From contig CAZPMK010000001.1 in NCBI GenBank assembly GCA_964587915.1, forward strand, positions 62,001 to 126,000: 64,000 bases of DNA, in the 5' to 3' direction. The notes below the pieces were generated by a model that saw nothing but the letters and a program-made list of their open reading frames with translations, was not told where the DNA came from and did no database searches. The translations under genes and the position numbers were made by a program. The DNA is from CAG-177 sp964587915 (GTDB lineage Bacteria; Bacillota; Clostridia; Oscillospirales; Acutalibacteraceae). Shown here one piece after another: positions 8,901 to 15,887 of this stretch (its first letter is position 1; every line of letters begins with the position of its first letter).

Positions 8901-8958
8901 TATTCCCTCAAAGATAGCCTCACGCAAGGACCCCGTTGTTGCACTCAGAACCGAATAA
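5953..8958 (+). CDS. MacB-type ABC exporter, ATPase fused to FtsX-like permease
   Basis: A single 1001-residue chain combines an ABC ATPase (about 1-235) with a MacB/FtsX-type permease. The ATPase shows GHSGCGKTT (Walker A, 38-46), VFQNYNL (Q loop), SGGQMQRVAIARAL (signature), ILLADEPTGALD (Walker B) and VTHNPE (switch His). The permease has one membrane helix near residue 265, a large extracytoplasmic domain of about 570 residues containing a Pro-Glu repeat linker near 780, and three C-terminal helices (about 865-990) around the LERTKEIGILRAIGASKRD loop typical of FtsX domains. Such proteins act mechanically to expel peptides, antibiotics or lipoproteins. The ribosome site is AAGAGGTAGAG. 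Control by the divergent TetR gene is inferred from the palindromic operator upstream. It has no adjacent membrane-fusion partner. Confidence 0.93.
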   Translation: MLKLKKIVKEYPTGDSKVVALKGVDVEFRKSEFVSILGHSGCGKTTLLNIIGGLDQYTSGDLIIEGKSTKDFKDGDWDTYRNHSVGFVFQNYNLIPHQSVLSNVELALTLSGVSREERRARAKEALEKVGLSDQLGKKPNQMSGGQMQRVAIARALVNNPEILLADEPTGALDSETSVQIMELLKEISKDKLVIMVTHNPELAEQYSTRIIRLVDGKIVDDSDPYDSGEETKKKEKAAKKPSMSFFTALSLSLNNLLTKKMRTFLTSFAGSIGIIGIALILSLSSGFQAYIDSIQQETLTSYPIMVESATMDMTAMAGNFAGMTPGEVDHGLDKVYSNTMAASMMESFTSEIWTNDLQSFKKFLESNEEIDQYVSSIQYTYGGKMNIYSSDTENGTNQVYPSPVISIMQSMMGSMNVGGMSIDSSSMASFEKYYNSWQELINNRELLDTQYEVVEGAFPEKYNEVVLIVDKNNEISDLAIQGLGVMSSEDMLSSFMSVMNGEEYSGERHEIEYSDIIGKTFKVVLEPNFYSYNEETGVYDDMHGDEEYTKKLVENGEEIKIVGIIRPKEGSLMVNTMGAIGYTSALTEHIVTATNECEIVKKQKADPETDVFTGLPFEKEEKTQTPAEAVPTASFTPAVVEPLGMSGAPEASFTANAFDFSNVEAVTEEELYAAIEKNYSGEEAQMYKRTVELILKSSLNSSERKELIGYLDIMLADQEIEGMGKVSGQQAYTFLQMMDKESKLKMLSGIMSGEAGDITPPSTDTPSTPSGDSNNPQPVAPAEPEPEPEPEPLAKSCDEALSLLGVAELDTPSSINIYPLDFESKDRIAEIIDKYNADVTANGNEKAAIKYTDYIGLLLSSVTKIVDIISYVLISFVAISLVVSSIMIGIITYISVLERTKEIGILRAIGASKRDISRVFNAETLIVGFVSGALGIGFTLLLNIPINLIIQHLAGIANVSKLPLDGALILVGISMALTLIAGLIPSKIASRKDPVVALRTE

Positions 8959-8974
8959 TACAGAATATAAAGAA

Positions 8975-9014
8975 AGCGGGCTGTCACACCCAACGGTGCG
9001 GCAACCCGCTTTTT
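8975..9014. terminator. Bidirectional terminator between the ABC exporter and the ATC-hydrolase operon
   Basis: AGCGGG (8975-8980) pairs with CCCGCT (9005-9010), with an inner CACC/GGTG pairing. A T run follows on the plus strand and a T-rich tract on the minus strand. It lies between two convergent genes. Confidence 0.7.
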
Positions 9015-9045
9015 AACGGCTTGTTTTGGTGCTTTGCGGCTGATT

Positions 9046-9537
9046 TTACTTGTGATAACGCAGTGAGCAGACATCGTCGCCCTTTGCAATGCACTTGGGC
9101 AAATCGAGAACACCGCCGTAGCATTCACCTATGGCGTGGTCGCCGCACATTGCGATATCGCAAAGAGTTGCTATTTCTTCATCGGAGCAGCCTGCATTTT
9201 GCCATGCCTTTACAAGCGGGCAATAGTGGAAGTCGATGGAGAGCTTGTCATCGGTGGATTCAACGATATCCATTTCAAAAACAAGCTGAGCGGGCTTTGT
9301 GAAAAGAGTTTTGCGAAGACCCTTGAGGCTGTCCGTTCCGCCCTTTTTAACAAGGTCGGCACCCTGCGAAAGACCGCATCTTCTGACTGCCTCGCTTGCA
9401 AAATCCTTGGGGTCAAGTCCCTTTTTCTTTGCCTCGTCCGTAAGCAGATAGAGCCAGAAAGCACGATGCTCAAGCTGTGCTCTTATCGCCTGCAAAAGGA
9501 CATTTTTGTACTTGGGTTCATTTTTTACTATGCTCAT
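9046..9537 (-). CDS. L-2-amino-thiazoline-4-carboxylate (ATC) hydrolase family protein
   Basis: The 163-residue protein matches, by overall pattern, the ATC-hydrolase-like family, whose founding member opens 2-aminothiazoline-4-carboxylate to N-carbamoyl-L-cysteine. Visible features are an all-helical N-terminal half with an HRAFWLYLL segment, an FHYCPLVKAW motif near residue 105, and the conserved-looking CDIAMCGDHAIGE stretch near 127 followed by a C-terminal cysteine-containing strand. Most family members in clostridia have no proven substrate. It is the last gene of a minus-strand operon, 15 bases after the M20 peptidase gene, with the ribosome site CAGGAGG. An M20 enzyme next to it is suggestive, because known N-carbamoyl-amino-acid hydrolases belong to M20. 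That link is inference. Confidence 0.75.
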   Translation of the reverse strand: MSIVKNEPKYKNVLLQAIRAQLEHRAFWLYLLTDEAKKKGLDPKDFASEAVRRCGLSQGADLVKKGGTDSLKGLRKTLFTKPAQLVFEMDIVESTDDKLSIDFHYCPLVKAWQNAGCSDEEIATLCDIAMCGDHAIGECYGGVLDLPKCIAKGDDVCSLRYHK

Positions 9538-9552
9538 GAGAATCCTCCTGTC

Positions 9553-10941
9553 TCAAATTTTCTTAATAAAGTCTTTGTAGAATATAACGCATTCGCCGAT
9601 ATTTTTGGTTCCGATATGCTCGTTTGCGGCGTGAATCGTGGCAAATTGCTTTTTGTTCAAATCAATCGGAGCAAAACGCAGGATATTGTCCGCAACGTCG
9701 GTGAACCGTCTTGCATCCGTGCCGGCGGTAAGCAGGAACGGAGCGACAACGACATCGGGGAAGTCCTTGTGAAGAATCTCCTCAACGACCTTGAACGGTC
9801 TGTTGTTGAAGTCGGTGGGCTGACAGTAATCACGCTCGATTTCTTCAATTTCAATATCGTATTTTTCGGCAATCTTCTTGATTTTTTCAAGTCCCTCATA
9901 CAGGTCATCCTCACGGACGCAACGCAGGAACATCGTTGTTTCCGCAGTTTTGGCAAGAATTTGTTTGTCAATTTCGCTGCCCGCTTTAAGCGTTGTGAAG
10001 CTGATTCCCGTTGAAAGCATGGTGCTTGCCGCCGGAATCATCATCATTGCTTTTTTAATCAGGGGTGAGAATAAATCAATGTGCTTAAAAAGAAAGCTCA
10101 ACGGAAACTGCATATAGGGAACGTGCTTTTCAAAGGTTGCTCTGACCTCGGGATAAAATTTGCTTTTGTATATTTTACCCTTTGTGCTCTTTCGGCGAAC
10201 CTCGGATATAAACATACTGAGCCTTTCAACGGCACTGTTGTTTTTCGACTGACCGAAGCCGCCGTGACCCTTTGAAAGATTTTTTGCGGTACAGCGGAAA
10301 AGATGCCTGCTCTTTTCGTGTACGGCTACAACGGCACTTTTGAAGGTGACGGTGGGAATTTGACCCTGCGTTATTGCACCGCCCTCATCAAGAACAGCCT
10401 CAAAACGAATACCGTTTTCTTTGAAATACTCGGTGGCAAGCACCATGCCGTCACCGCAGACCTCCTCATTATTTGAAGAACCGATATAAAGATTTATTCC
10501 CTCAAAATCATATCCCTCGGCAAGAAGCTCCTCGCAGGCACGAAGCTCTGCAAAAAGCGGGGTTTTCGTGTCGATTGTTCCTCTGCCGTAAAGATATCCG
10601 TCCTTTTCAACCGCATTAAAAGGCTCGGTCTCCCATTCGCTGTCGCCGTCAACAACATCGTGATGCGACATAAGCATAATATTTTTCTTTGCGTTTTTGC
10701 CCTCGATAACATATACGAAGCATCCGCCGCCGAATGTCAGCTTCTTTGCTTTTGCGGTCAGAAGCGGAAATTCCTCGGCAAGCACGGCATAGAATTTTTC
10801 GTATTCGGCATTGTTTTCGCCGTCATGAGTCCATACCGTTTTGCAGTTTATCATTCGGGTGAGGGCTTTGACATATTCGGCATTCAGCTCGGGCGATACC
10901 CTGCACCGCTCGTCAATGCTTTTTAATTCAGGCTTCTTCAT
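9553..10941 (-). CDS. M20-family zinc metallopeptidase (carboxypeptidase/aminoacylase type)
   Basis: The 462-residue protein is a cytosolic M20 dipeptidase or aminoacylase-like enzyme. The first metal ligand sits in MSHHDVVDGD (about 90-100), the bridging aspartate in GRGTIDTK (about 125), the catalytic glutamates in SSNNEEVCGDG (about 155), and a later glutamate in LDEGGAI. The lid domain occupies about 200-340 and the last histidine lies in IHAANEHIG near the C-terminus. The length and HHDVV context resemble the PM20D1/CPS subgroup, which hydrolyses N-acyl amino acids or dipeptides. Its start overlaps the stop of the upstream symporter gene by four bases, indicating translational coupling. 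The four-gene operon suggests uptake and hydrolysis of an amide- or peptide-bonded compound. Confidence 0.9.
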   Translation of the reverse strand: MKKPELKSIDERCRVSPELNAEYVKALTRMINCKTVWTHDGENNAEYEKFYAVLAEEFPLLTAKAKKLTFGGGCFVYVIEGKNAKKNIMLMSHHDVVDGDSEWETEPFNAVEKDGYLYGRGTIDTKTPLFAELRACEELLAEGYDFEGINLYIGSSNNEEVCGDGMVLATEYFKENGIRFEAVLDEGGAITQGQIPTVTFKSAVVAVHEKSRHLFRCTAKNLSKGHGGFGQSKNNSAVERLSMFISEVRRKSTKGKIYKSKFYPEVRATFEKHVPYMQFPLSFLFKHIDLFSPLIKKAMMMIPAASTMLSTGISFTTLKAGSEIDKQILAKTAETTMFLRCVREDDLYEGLEKIKKIAEKYDIEIEEIERDYCQPTDFNNRPFKVVEEILHKDFPDVVVAPFLLTAGTDARRFTDVADNILRFAPIDLNKKQFATIHAANEHIGTKNIGECVIFYKDFIKKI

Positions 10942-12335
10942 TTTTTACCGTCACTCTCCTTGTGCTCATCAATAAATTTCATAACGCCCTTTTCGTTGTA
11001 TACCGTGAAGAAAATAAGTGACAGCAGGCTGAATACGCCCGCAAAAACGCCGGTGAGCTTAACTCCGAGCATACCGACCGATTCACCCTCGGAAGCACCG
11101 ACGGCAAGCACGCTCGAAACAACGACCATGGCAAGAGAATAGGCGATTTTTTCTATGAACGTTTTTGTTGCGGAGAAGAAGCCCTCGCGGTTTACGCCGT
11201 TCTCAATGCTGTCCTTTTGGATAATATCCGACATGACGGACTGCGGAAGAATGTTGATTGCGGCGAACGGGAATGAAACGATAACGCCCATGAACAGACC
11301 GAGAATAAGCTCATAACCTGCAAAGTGTGAGGCGATTTTGTCTCCGAAGAAAATAAACGCAAAAACGACGGTGAATATTACGCTTGCGATAACAAGCATG
11401 GTCTTTTTGCCGTGCTTTTTGCTCAGCTTTACTATCATCGGGAACAGGCAGAGTGCAACCACTATCGCAGCAAGCATTACGTAGAATGACTGTGATTCGG
11501 GAACGTTGAGCAGCATTGTTATGTAGTAAAGCATTGCCGCCTCGAAGAATGCCAGAGAAATGTAGCTGAACAAATCTCCCGCAAAAAATCTGACAAAGGT
11601 TTTGTTTTTGAAAATTGTTTTAGCCGAAAGCCAAAGTGACTGCTTGGGAATGGTATTCCCCTGAACGTAATCCGTCTCTTTGAATGCGGTTGCACCGAGA
11701 ATAACACAGATAAGTCCGATAACCGCAAAAACGGTAAAGACGATACGCCATGACCAAATCGGGCTGATACCCTGCTTTTTGATGATGTCAACAAACAGCG
11801 TTGCGGCATACATAAATGAGCTTGAGCCCATGAAAAAGGCGGTGCTTATTCCGTAGTAGCCTACTCTGTCCTTTGCATCGGGAATTATCTCGGGAACAAG
11901 GGCGTTCCTGGGAATAAAGAAGAAGGTGTAGGCGGTGTAGTATGCGATAAGGAAGAAGCCTACCCAAATCGCATTGGCAACGGAGCCTGCCTCAAACGGA
12001 GCCATGAATATCATCAAAACGGAAACGGCGTAGGGGACTGCCGAATATTTGAGGAAGGGCATTCTTCTGCCGTCCTTGTGGGTGCATTTGTCCGAAAGAT
12101 TGGCGACCCACGGGTCGGTTATTGCATCAATTACCTTGCCTAAGCCCGTGAGCAGAGCCATGACGGTGATGAAGCCGAGAAATCTATTCTGCGGTAAAAG
12201 AATGGGTATGCCGCTCTTGACGGTGGGCTGGAAGAAGTACAGCAGATAGTTACCTATCATGCCGTTGAACAGACCCTTTGCAATGTCGGAGAGGCAGTAG
12301 CGAATCATCTTGCTTTTCGGAAGTGTTTCTCTCAT
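10938..12335 (-). CDS. GPH-family (MelB-like) cation symporter
   Basis: A 465-residue, 12-helix major-facilitator transporter of the glycoside-pentoside-hexuronide:cation type. The N-terminal portion shows the family loop NLSDKCTHKDGRRMPFLKY near residue 80, preceded by the D-x-x-x-DPWVA helix used for cation and sugar binding in MelB. The second half begins near residue 250. GPH members usually import sugars or glycosides with Na+ or H+, but the operon context here (peptidase, amidohydrolase, ATC-hydrolase-like) argues for an amide- or peptide-like cargo. The gene lies 36 bases after the amidohydrolase and overlaps the M20 gene. The start has a good site (AAAGGA) in front of ATG. Confidence 0.88.
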   Translation of the reverse strand: MRETLPKSKMIRYCLSDIAKGLFNGMIGNYLLYFFQPTVKSGIPILLPQNRFLGFITVMALLTGLGKVIDAITDPWVANLSDKCTHKDGRRMPFLKYSAVPYAVSVLMIFMAPFEAGSVANAIWVGFFLIAYYTAYTFFFIPRNALVPEIIPDAKDRVGYYGISTAFFMGSSSFMYAATLFVDIIKKQGISPIWSWRIVFTVFAVIGLICVILGATAFKETDYVQGNTIPKQSLWLSAKTIFKNKTFVRFFAGDLFSYISLAFFEAAMLYYITMLLNVPESQSFYVMLAAIVVALCLFPMIVKLSKKHGKKTMLVIASVIFTVVFAFIFFGDKIASHFAGYELILGLFMGVIVSFPFAAINILPQSVMSDIIQKDSIENGVNREGFFSATKTFIEKIAYSLAMVVVSSVLAVGASEGESVGMLGVKLTGVFAGVFSLLSLIFFTVYNEKGVMKFIDEHKESDGKK

Positions 12336-12371
12336 GTTGTCAGTCCTTTTATTATTACATTATATTATAGA

Positions 12372-13652
12372 TTAGATGAATTTGTCGAGCTGTTCGGCAA
12401 CGACGGGATTTTTCTTGATTGACGGATTTACATACGGCTTGCCCCTTGCAATGACCGTTTCAACGTTACGCAGAGCACAGAGGTTTTCAAGCGGATTTTC
12501 ACGGGTGACTATCATATCGGCACACTTGCCCTTTTCGATTGAGCCGATAACATCGCCGAGGCCCAAAAGTCGGGCACTGTTAAGCGTTGCGGTATAAAGG
12601 GCAAAGGAGTTTGAAACGCCGACATATTTATGGAAATAGTAAAGCTCTCTCCAAAAGTCGTATTGAGTTATCCACGGACAGCCCACGTCGTTTCCGAGAA
12701 CAACGGGGATGTCATTTTCAAGTGCCGCCTTGGAGCATTCGATTATCCCCTCAAAAACAACGTTTCCGTTATACTGCTCGACCTCGGAGGCGTTTGAAAC
12801 AGCACGGTCAAACAACGCATAGGGGAGGGCGGGGGATATCGTGGTACACAGGAAAGCTCCCGTCTTTTTGAAAAGCTCGATTATTTCGGCATCGGGCTTT
12901 GCACCGTGTTCAATGGAATCAACGCCGTTTTGAAGTGCAACACGCACGCCGTCGGGAGATTCAACGTGAGCGGCAACCGTGTAGCCCGACTCATGTGCCT
13001 TGTCGCAGACCGCTTTTACCATGTCCGCCTGCATTTTCAGCTCGCCCGGAACGCCCTTTTCTTTGGCATCAAGAACGCCGCCGGTTATCATCAGCTTAAC
13101 AAGGTCTGCTTTTTCTTTCTTTGAATTTTCAATGCTCTCCAACGCTTCATCTATTGTATGAGCCGTGATTGCCACGGAGCCTGCCATGTGACCGTCGGGG
13201 ACGGAAATTCCTCTGTTTGCGGCAAGAATGCGGGGGCCGACCTTTTTGCCGGCTGCTATTTCATCTCTGACGCGGGTATCAAAATCCGCAATTCCGCCTA
13301 CGGTTCTTATTGTCGTAACGCCGCTGAAAAGCTCCAGTTTCGCATATTCCGCAACCATTTTGAGTGCCGCCGCCCGAGTGAGAGCGTTGCTCATGATGAG
13401 ATTTACGAGCTTTGTATTGTCACGCTGTTTTTTCTGCGGCTTGCCGTTGCCGGCAAGATGAACGTGCATATTGATAAGACCGGGCATTATGTATTTTCCG
13501 CCAAGGTCGATTTTAATGCAGTCGTCGGGGAGGCAGTCATTGGGAACGATATCGGATATTATTTCTCCGTCAACGATAACGCTCATTCCCTCAATGGGCT
13601 GCATATCCTTTGTTCCGTCGAGGATTATCCCGTTTGTAAATGCAAACTTCAT
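12372..13652 (-). CDS. Amidohydrolase-superfamily enzyme (imidazolonepropionase/prolidase-like)
   Basis: A 426-residue metal-dependent hydrolase of the amidohydrolase superfamily. The small beta domain starts FTNGIILDGT, the metal site begins at MHVHLAGNG (about 65), further ligands lie in VAAHVESPDG and DSIEHGA (about 235-255), and the aspartate lies in LGNDVG (about 320). The C-terminal SIEKGKCADMIVT segment is typical of imidazolonepropionase-like and Xaa-Pro dipeptidase-like members. The frame opens 60 bases further upstream, but ATG 13650-13652 is chosen because conserved sequence begins there and a GAAAAGAG site precedes it. It is the first gene of the four-gene catabolic operon that ends at 9046. 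The substrate is unknown; cyclic amides or proline-containing dipeptides fit the neighbours. Confidence 0.88.
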   Translation of the reverse strand: MKFAFTNGIILDGTKDMQPIEGMSVIVDGEIISDIVPNDCLPDDCIKIDLGGKYIMPGLINMHVHLAGNGKPQKKQRDNTKLVNLIMSNALTRAAALKMVAEYAKLELFSGVTTIRTVGGIADFDTRVRDEIAAGKKVGPRILAANRGISVPDGHMAGSVAITAHTIDEALESIENSKKEKADLVKLMITGGVLDAKEKGVPGELKMQADMVKAVCDKAHESGYTVAAHVESPDGVRVALQNGVDSIEHGAKPDAEIIELFKKTGAFLCTTISPALPYALFDRAVSNASEVEQYNGNVVFEGIIECSKAALENDIPVVLGNDVGCPWITQYDFWRELYYFHKYVGVSNSFALYTATLNSARLLGLGDVIGSIEKGKCADMIVTRENPLENLCALRNVETVIARGKPYVNPSIKKNPVVAEQLDKFI

Positions 13653-13784
13653 TTTATCACTCTTTTCTTTCCGTATTAAAATCATTATATCAAAGAAGCG
13701 GTACGATTTCAAGCGGAAGAAGACCTCATTTATGCCTGTTTTCGACTTGAATGAGATTTTTTCAAAAAATTTTTAAAAAACCTA

Positions 13785-13812
13785 TTGACATTTGCGAAAA
13801 AGTTGATATAAT
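13785..13812 (+). promoter_or_regulatory. Sigma-A promoter of the perR-rubrerythrin operon
   Basis: TTGACA (13785-13790), a 16-base spacer and TATAAT (13807-13812) are both perfect hexamers. The Fur-type palindrome overlaps the -10 box, so repressor binding would exclude RNA polymerase. Confidence 0.85.
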
Positions 13813-13833
13813 AATGATAACGATTATCATTAT
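13811..13833. promoter_or_regulatory. Fur/PerR-type operator
   Basis: ATAATGATAA (13811-13820) and TTATCATTAT (13824-13833) are perfect 10-base arms around CGA. The core TGATAACGATTATCA differs by one base from the Fur 7-1-7 consensus and less closely matches the PerR box. It lies over the -10 box and just before the ribosome site AAGGAGG of the regulator gene, implying autoregulation. Confidence 0.85.
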
Positions 13834-13850
13834 TGATAAGGAGGCAACAC

Positions 13851-14228
13851 ATGACGAAGCACAGTAAGCAGAGAGATGCGATTTACGAGAATCTTCGTTC
13901 CCGCAAGGATCACCCCACGGCGGAGGAGATATATTTCTCACTCAAAGCCTCTATGCCTGCCATAAGCCTCGCCACGGTTTACCGCAATCTTGCACAGCTT
14001 GAAAACGAGGGCTTGATTCTGCGTTTGGGTTCGGGCGGTTCGGCAAGGTATGACGGAGATGTTGACCCCCACTATCATCTTCTCTGTACTTCTTGCGGCA
14101 GAGTTTTCGATATTCCGTATATTGATGACGGCGGACTTTGCTCCAAAGCATCGGAGCTTTTCAGCGGAAAGGTCGAAAGCGTTGTCGTAACCTTCAGAGG
14201 ACATTGTGCCGAATGTGTCGGCAATTAA
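13851..14228 (+). CDS. perR: Fur-family peroxide/metal regulator, PerR-like
   Basis: A 125-residue Fur-family repressor starting at ATG 13851 behind AAGGAGG; the in-frame TTG at 13833 lies inside the operator and is rejected. The winged-helix domain shows HPTAEEIYFSLK and ISLATVYRNLAQLENEG. The dimer domain has the HYHLLCTSCGRVFDI metal block and the C-terminal CAEC, giving the structural zinc site (two C-x2-C pairs). The residue after CGRVF is Asp. In Bacillus PerR an Asp at this place, with His residues such as that in HPTAEE and HYH, makes the iron site peroxide-sensitive, whereas Fur proteins have Glu. With rubrerythrin 45 bases downstream, a PerR-like peroxide sensor is the best reading, although the operator looks Fur-like. 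Confidence 0.85.
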   Translation: MTKHSKQRDAIYENLRSRKDHPTAEEIYFSLKASMPAISLATVYRNLAQLENEGLILRLGSGGSARYDGDVDPHYHLLCTSCGRVFDIPYIDDGGLCSKASELFSGKVESVVVTFRGHCAECVGN

Positions 14229-14273
14229 AAAGTCAAAAAATTTATTAAATATTATTTTACGGAGGAAAAAATC

Positions 14274-14825
14274 ATGAAAAAGTTTGTTTGCCCCATCTGC
14301 GGATATGTTTACGAAGGAGATGCTCTCCCCGAGAATTTCGAGTGCCCCGTTTGCCACGCTCCCGCTTCAAAGTTCAATGAGCAGAGCAATGAAGGTATGT
14401 CATGGGCAGCCGAGCACGTTGTCGGCGTTGCGAAGGGCGTAAGCGAAGAAATCCTTTCCGGCCTCAGAGAGAATTTTGCAGGCGAATGCACCGAGGTTGG
14501 TATGTACCTTGCAATGGCAAGAGTTGCACACCGTGAGGGCTATCCCGAAATCGGACTTTATTGGGAAAAGGCTGCTTACGAAGAAGCAGAGCACGCCGCA
14601 AAGTTTGCAGAGCTTCTCGGTGAGGTCGTTACCGACAGCACAAAGAAGAATCTTGAAATGAGAGTTGAAGCCGAGAACGGTGCAACCGCAGGCAAAACAG
14701 CTCTTGCAAAGCTCGCAAAGGAGCAGGGTCTTGACGCTATCCATGATACCGTTCATGAAATGGCACGCGACGAAGCACGCCACGGCAAGGCTTTTGAGGG
14801 ACTTCTGAACAGATATTTCGGTTAA
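14274..14825 (+). CDS. Reverse rubrerythrin (N-terminal rubredoxin, C-terminal diiron domain)
   Basis: The 183-residue protein carries the rubredoxin domain first (CPICGYVY near 6-13 and CPVCHAPA near 30), followed by a four-helix rubrerythrin diiron domain with E-x-x-Y/G, EEAEHAAKFAEL (about 103-114) and DEARHGKAFEG near the end. This reversed order defines the clostridial reverse rubrerythrin, which acts in an NADH-dependent peroxide and oxygen reductase chain protecting strict anaerobes. It is cytosolic. It follows the PerR-like gene by 45 bases with an ACGGAGG site and ends in a strong terminator, making a two-gene peroxide defence operon. Codons are biased towards C-ending forms, suggesting high expression. 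Confidence 0.95.
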   Translation: MKKFVCPICGYVYEGDALPENFECPVCHAPASKFNEQSNEGMSWAAEHVVGVAKGVSEEILSGLRENFAGECTEVGMYLAMARVAHREGYPEIGLYWEKAAYEEAEHAAKFAELLGEVVTDSTKKNLEMRVEAENGATAGKTALAKLAKEQGLDAIHDTVHEMARDEARHGKAFEGLLNRYFG

Positions 14826-14860
14826 AAAATAATAACGGGATGTAAATCCCGAGACAAAGG

Positions 14861-14901
14861 GACTGCAAATTCGCCGAAAAGCGGAAATGCAGTCTTTTTT
14901 T
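14861..14901 (+). terminator. Terminator of the perR-rubrerythrin operon
   Basis: GACTGCA (14861-14867) pairs with TGCAGTC (14888-14894), with inner CGCC/GGCG-type pairing, and is followed by seven T residues. Confidence 0.85.
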
Positions 14902-14963
14902 GTATGCAAAATCAAAAAAAGCCCCAACGGGTACGATTTTGTCAAAGAGGAAATGAATTGCCC

Positions 14964-14993
14964 TTGACTTATATATCGTGCGTGTGGTAATAT
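14964..14993 (+). promoter_or_regulatory. Promoter of the DUF5058 gene pair
   Basis: TTGACT (14964-14969), an 18-base spacer and TAATAT (14988-14993), about 25 bases before the ribosome site. Confidence 0.55.
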
Positions 14994-15021
14994 AAATCAT
15001 CAAATAATAGGAGTGATAATT

Positions 15022-15870
15022 TTGAATTTTCAAGATTTCAGAACCAGTCCCGCCATTTTTGCGGTTGCGTTGGCTGTTATAGTTTTTGTGCTTGCACAGT
15101 CTGTGTTTTTTCTTGTAAAGTCATGGAAAAAAGGCAAGGAACTCGGAATTTCGATTGAGACCCTTAAAAACACGGTAGTTTCAAGTGCGGTTTTCACAGT
15201 TGCCCCCGCAATTTCGATTTTGGCAACCGTGCTTGTGCTTGCAAATGCACTGGGACTTGTTCTTCCGTGGATAAGACTTTCTGTTATCGGAAACCTTGCT
15301 TATGAGACTACGGCGGCACAGACCACTCTTGATTTTTGGGGTACAACCATCAATAATGCCGTCGGAGACAAAGAGCAATTTGCAACCATCGCATGGGCGA
15401 TGACTCTCGGCAGTATAGCACCGCTTATTCTCGTTCCGTTCCTTTGCAAAAAGCTTCAAAAGAAGGTGGGCGATGTAGTAAATAAAAACGAAAAAACCAA
15501 AAAGCTCGGCGATGCTGTTTCGGCGGCAGCTTTTATCGGTATTGTTTTTGCTTTTGTAGCCCGTGAAATCAACGGATATACGGCAACCACCATTACACAG
15601 GCGGCACAGGACGGCGGCGTTGAAAAAATCAAGCAGATTTCAGGTTCGTCCGGTGCGATGTCAATAATCGTTCTTGTTTCGTCAATGATTCTTCTCGTTG
15701 TTTTGGAAGCGATTTGCAAAAAATTCAAGCTCGAAAAGCTCGAATCGTTTACAATGCCGCTTGCCATGTTCGGGGCAATGGCACTTGCAATTCTTTTCAC
15801 GAACATTTTGCCCGACTCAATCGTAAATCACGGCTGGTATGAAATCGGCACCGTGCTTTCAACCAATTGA
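15022..15870 (+). CDS. DUF5058-family membrane protein
   Basis: A 282-residue polytopic membrane protein with about seven or eight hydrophobic segments (near 10-30, 55-80, 85-100, 120-140, 175-190, 210-235, 250-265). It resembles the DUF5058 family by overall pattern. TTG at 15022 is the start, since AGGAG at 15009-15013 lies 8 bases before it and the GTG at 15013 overlaps that site. The first cytosolic loop, KSWKKGKELGIS, and the second, CKKLQKKVGDVVNKNEKTKKLGDA, are strongly basic. The gene is followed 17 bases later by a second membrane protein gene, and the two probably form a transporter or a membrane complex. Transport is inference; the family has no established function that I know of. 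Confidence 0.8.
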   Translation: MNFQDFRTSPAIFAVALAVIVFVLAQSVFFLVKSWKKGKELGISIETLKNTVVSSAVFTVAPAISILATVLVLANALGLVLPWIRLSVIGNLAYETTAAQTTLDFWGTTINNAVGDKEQFATIAWAMTLGSIAPLILVPFLCKKLQKKVGDVVNKNEKTKKLGDAVSAAAFIGIVFAFVAREINGYTATTITQAAQDGGVEKIKQISGSSGAMSIIVLVSSMILLVVLEAICKKFKLEKLESFTMPLAMFGAMALAILFTNILPDSIVNHGWYEIGTVLSTN

Positions 15871-15887
15871 CGAAAGGAGAAAATATC

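Noticed and set aside
9136..10014. Plus-strand open frame of 292 codons
   Set aside because: It lies antisense to the M20 peptidase and ATC-hydrolase family genes, which have clear motifs. It has no ribosome site and no recognisable domain.
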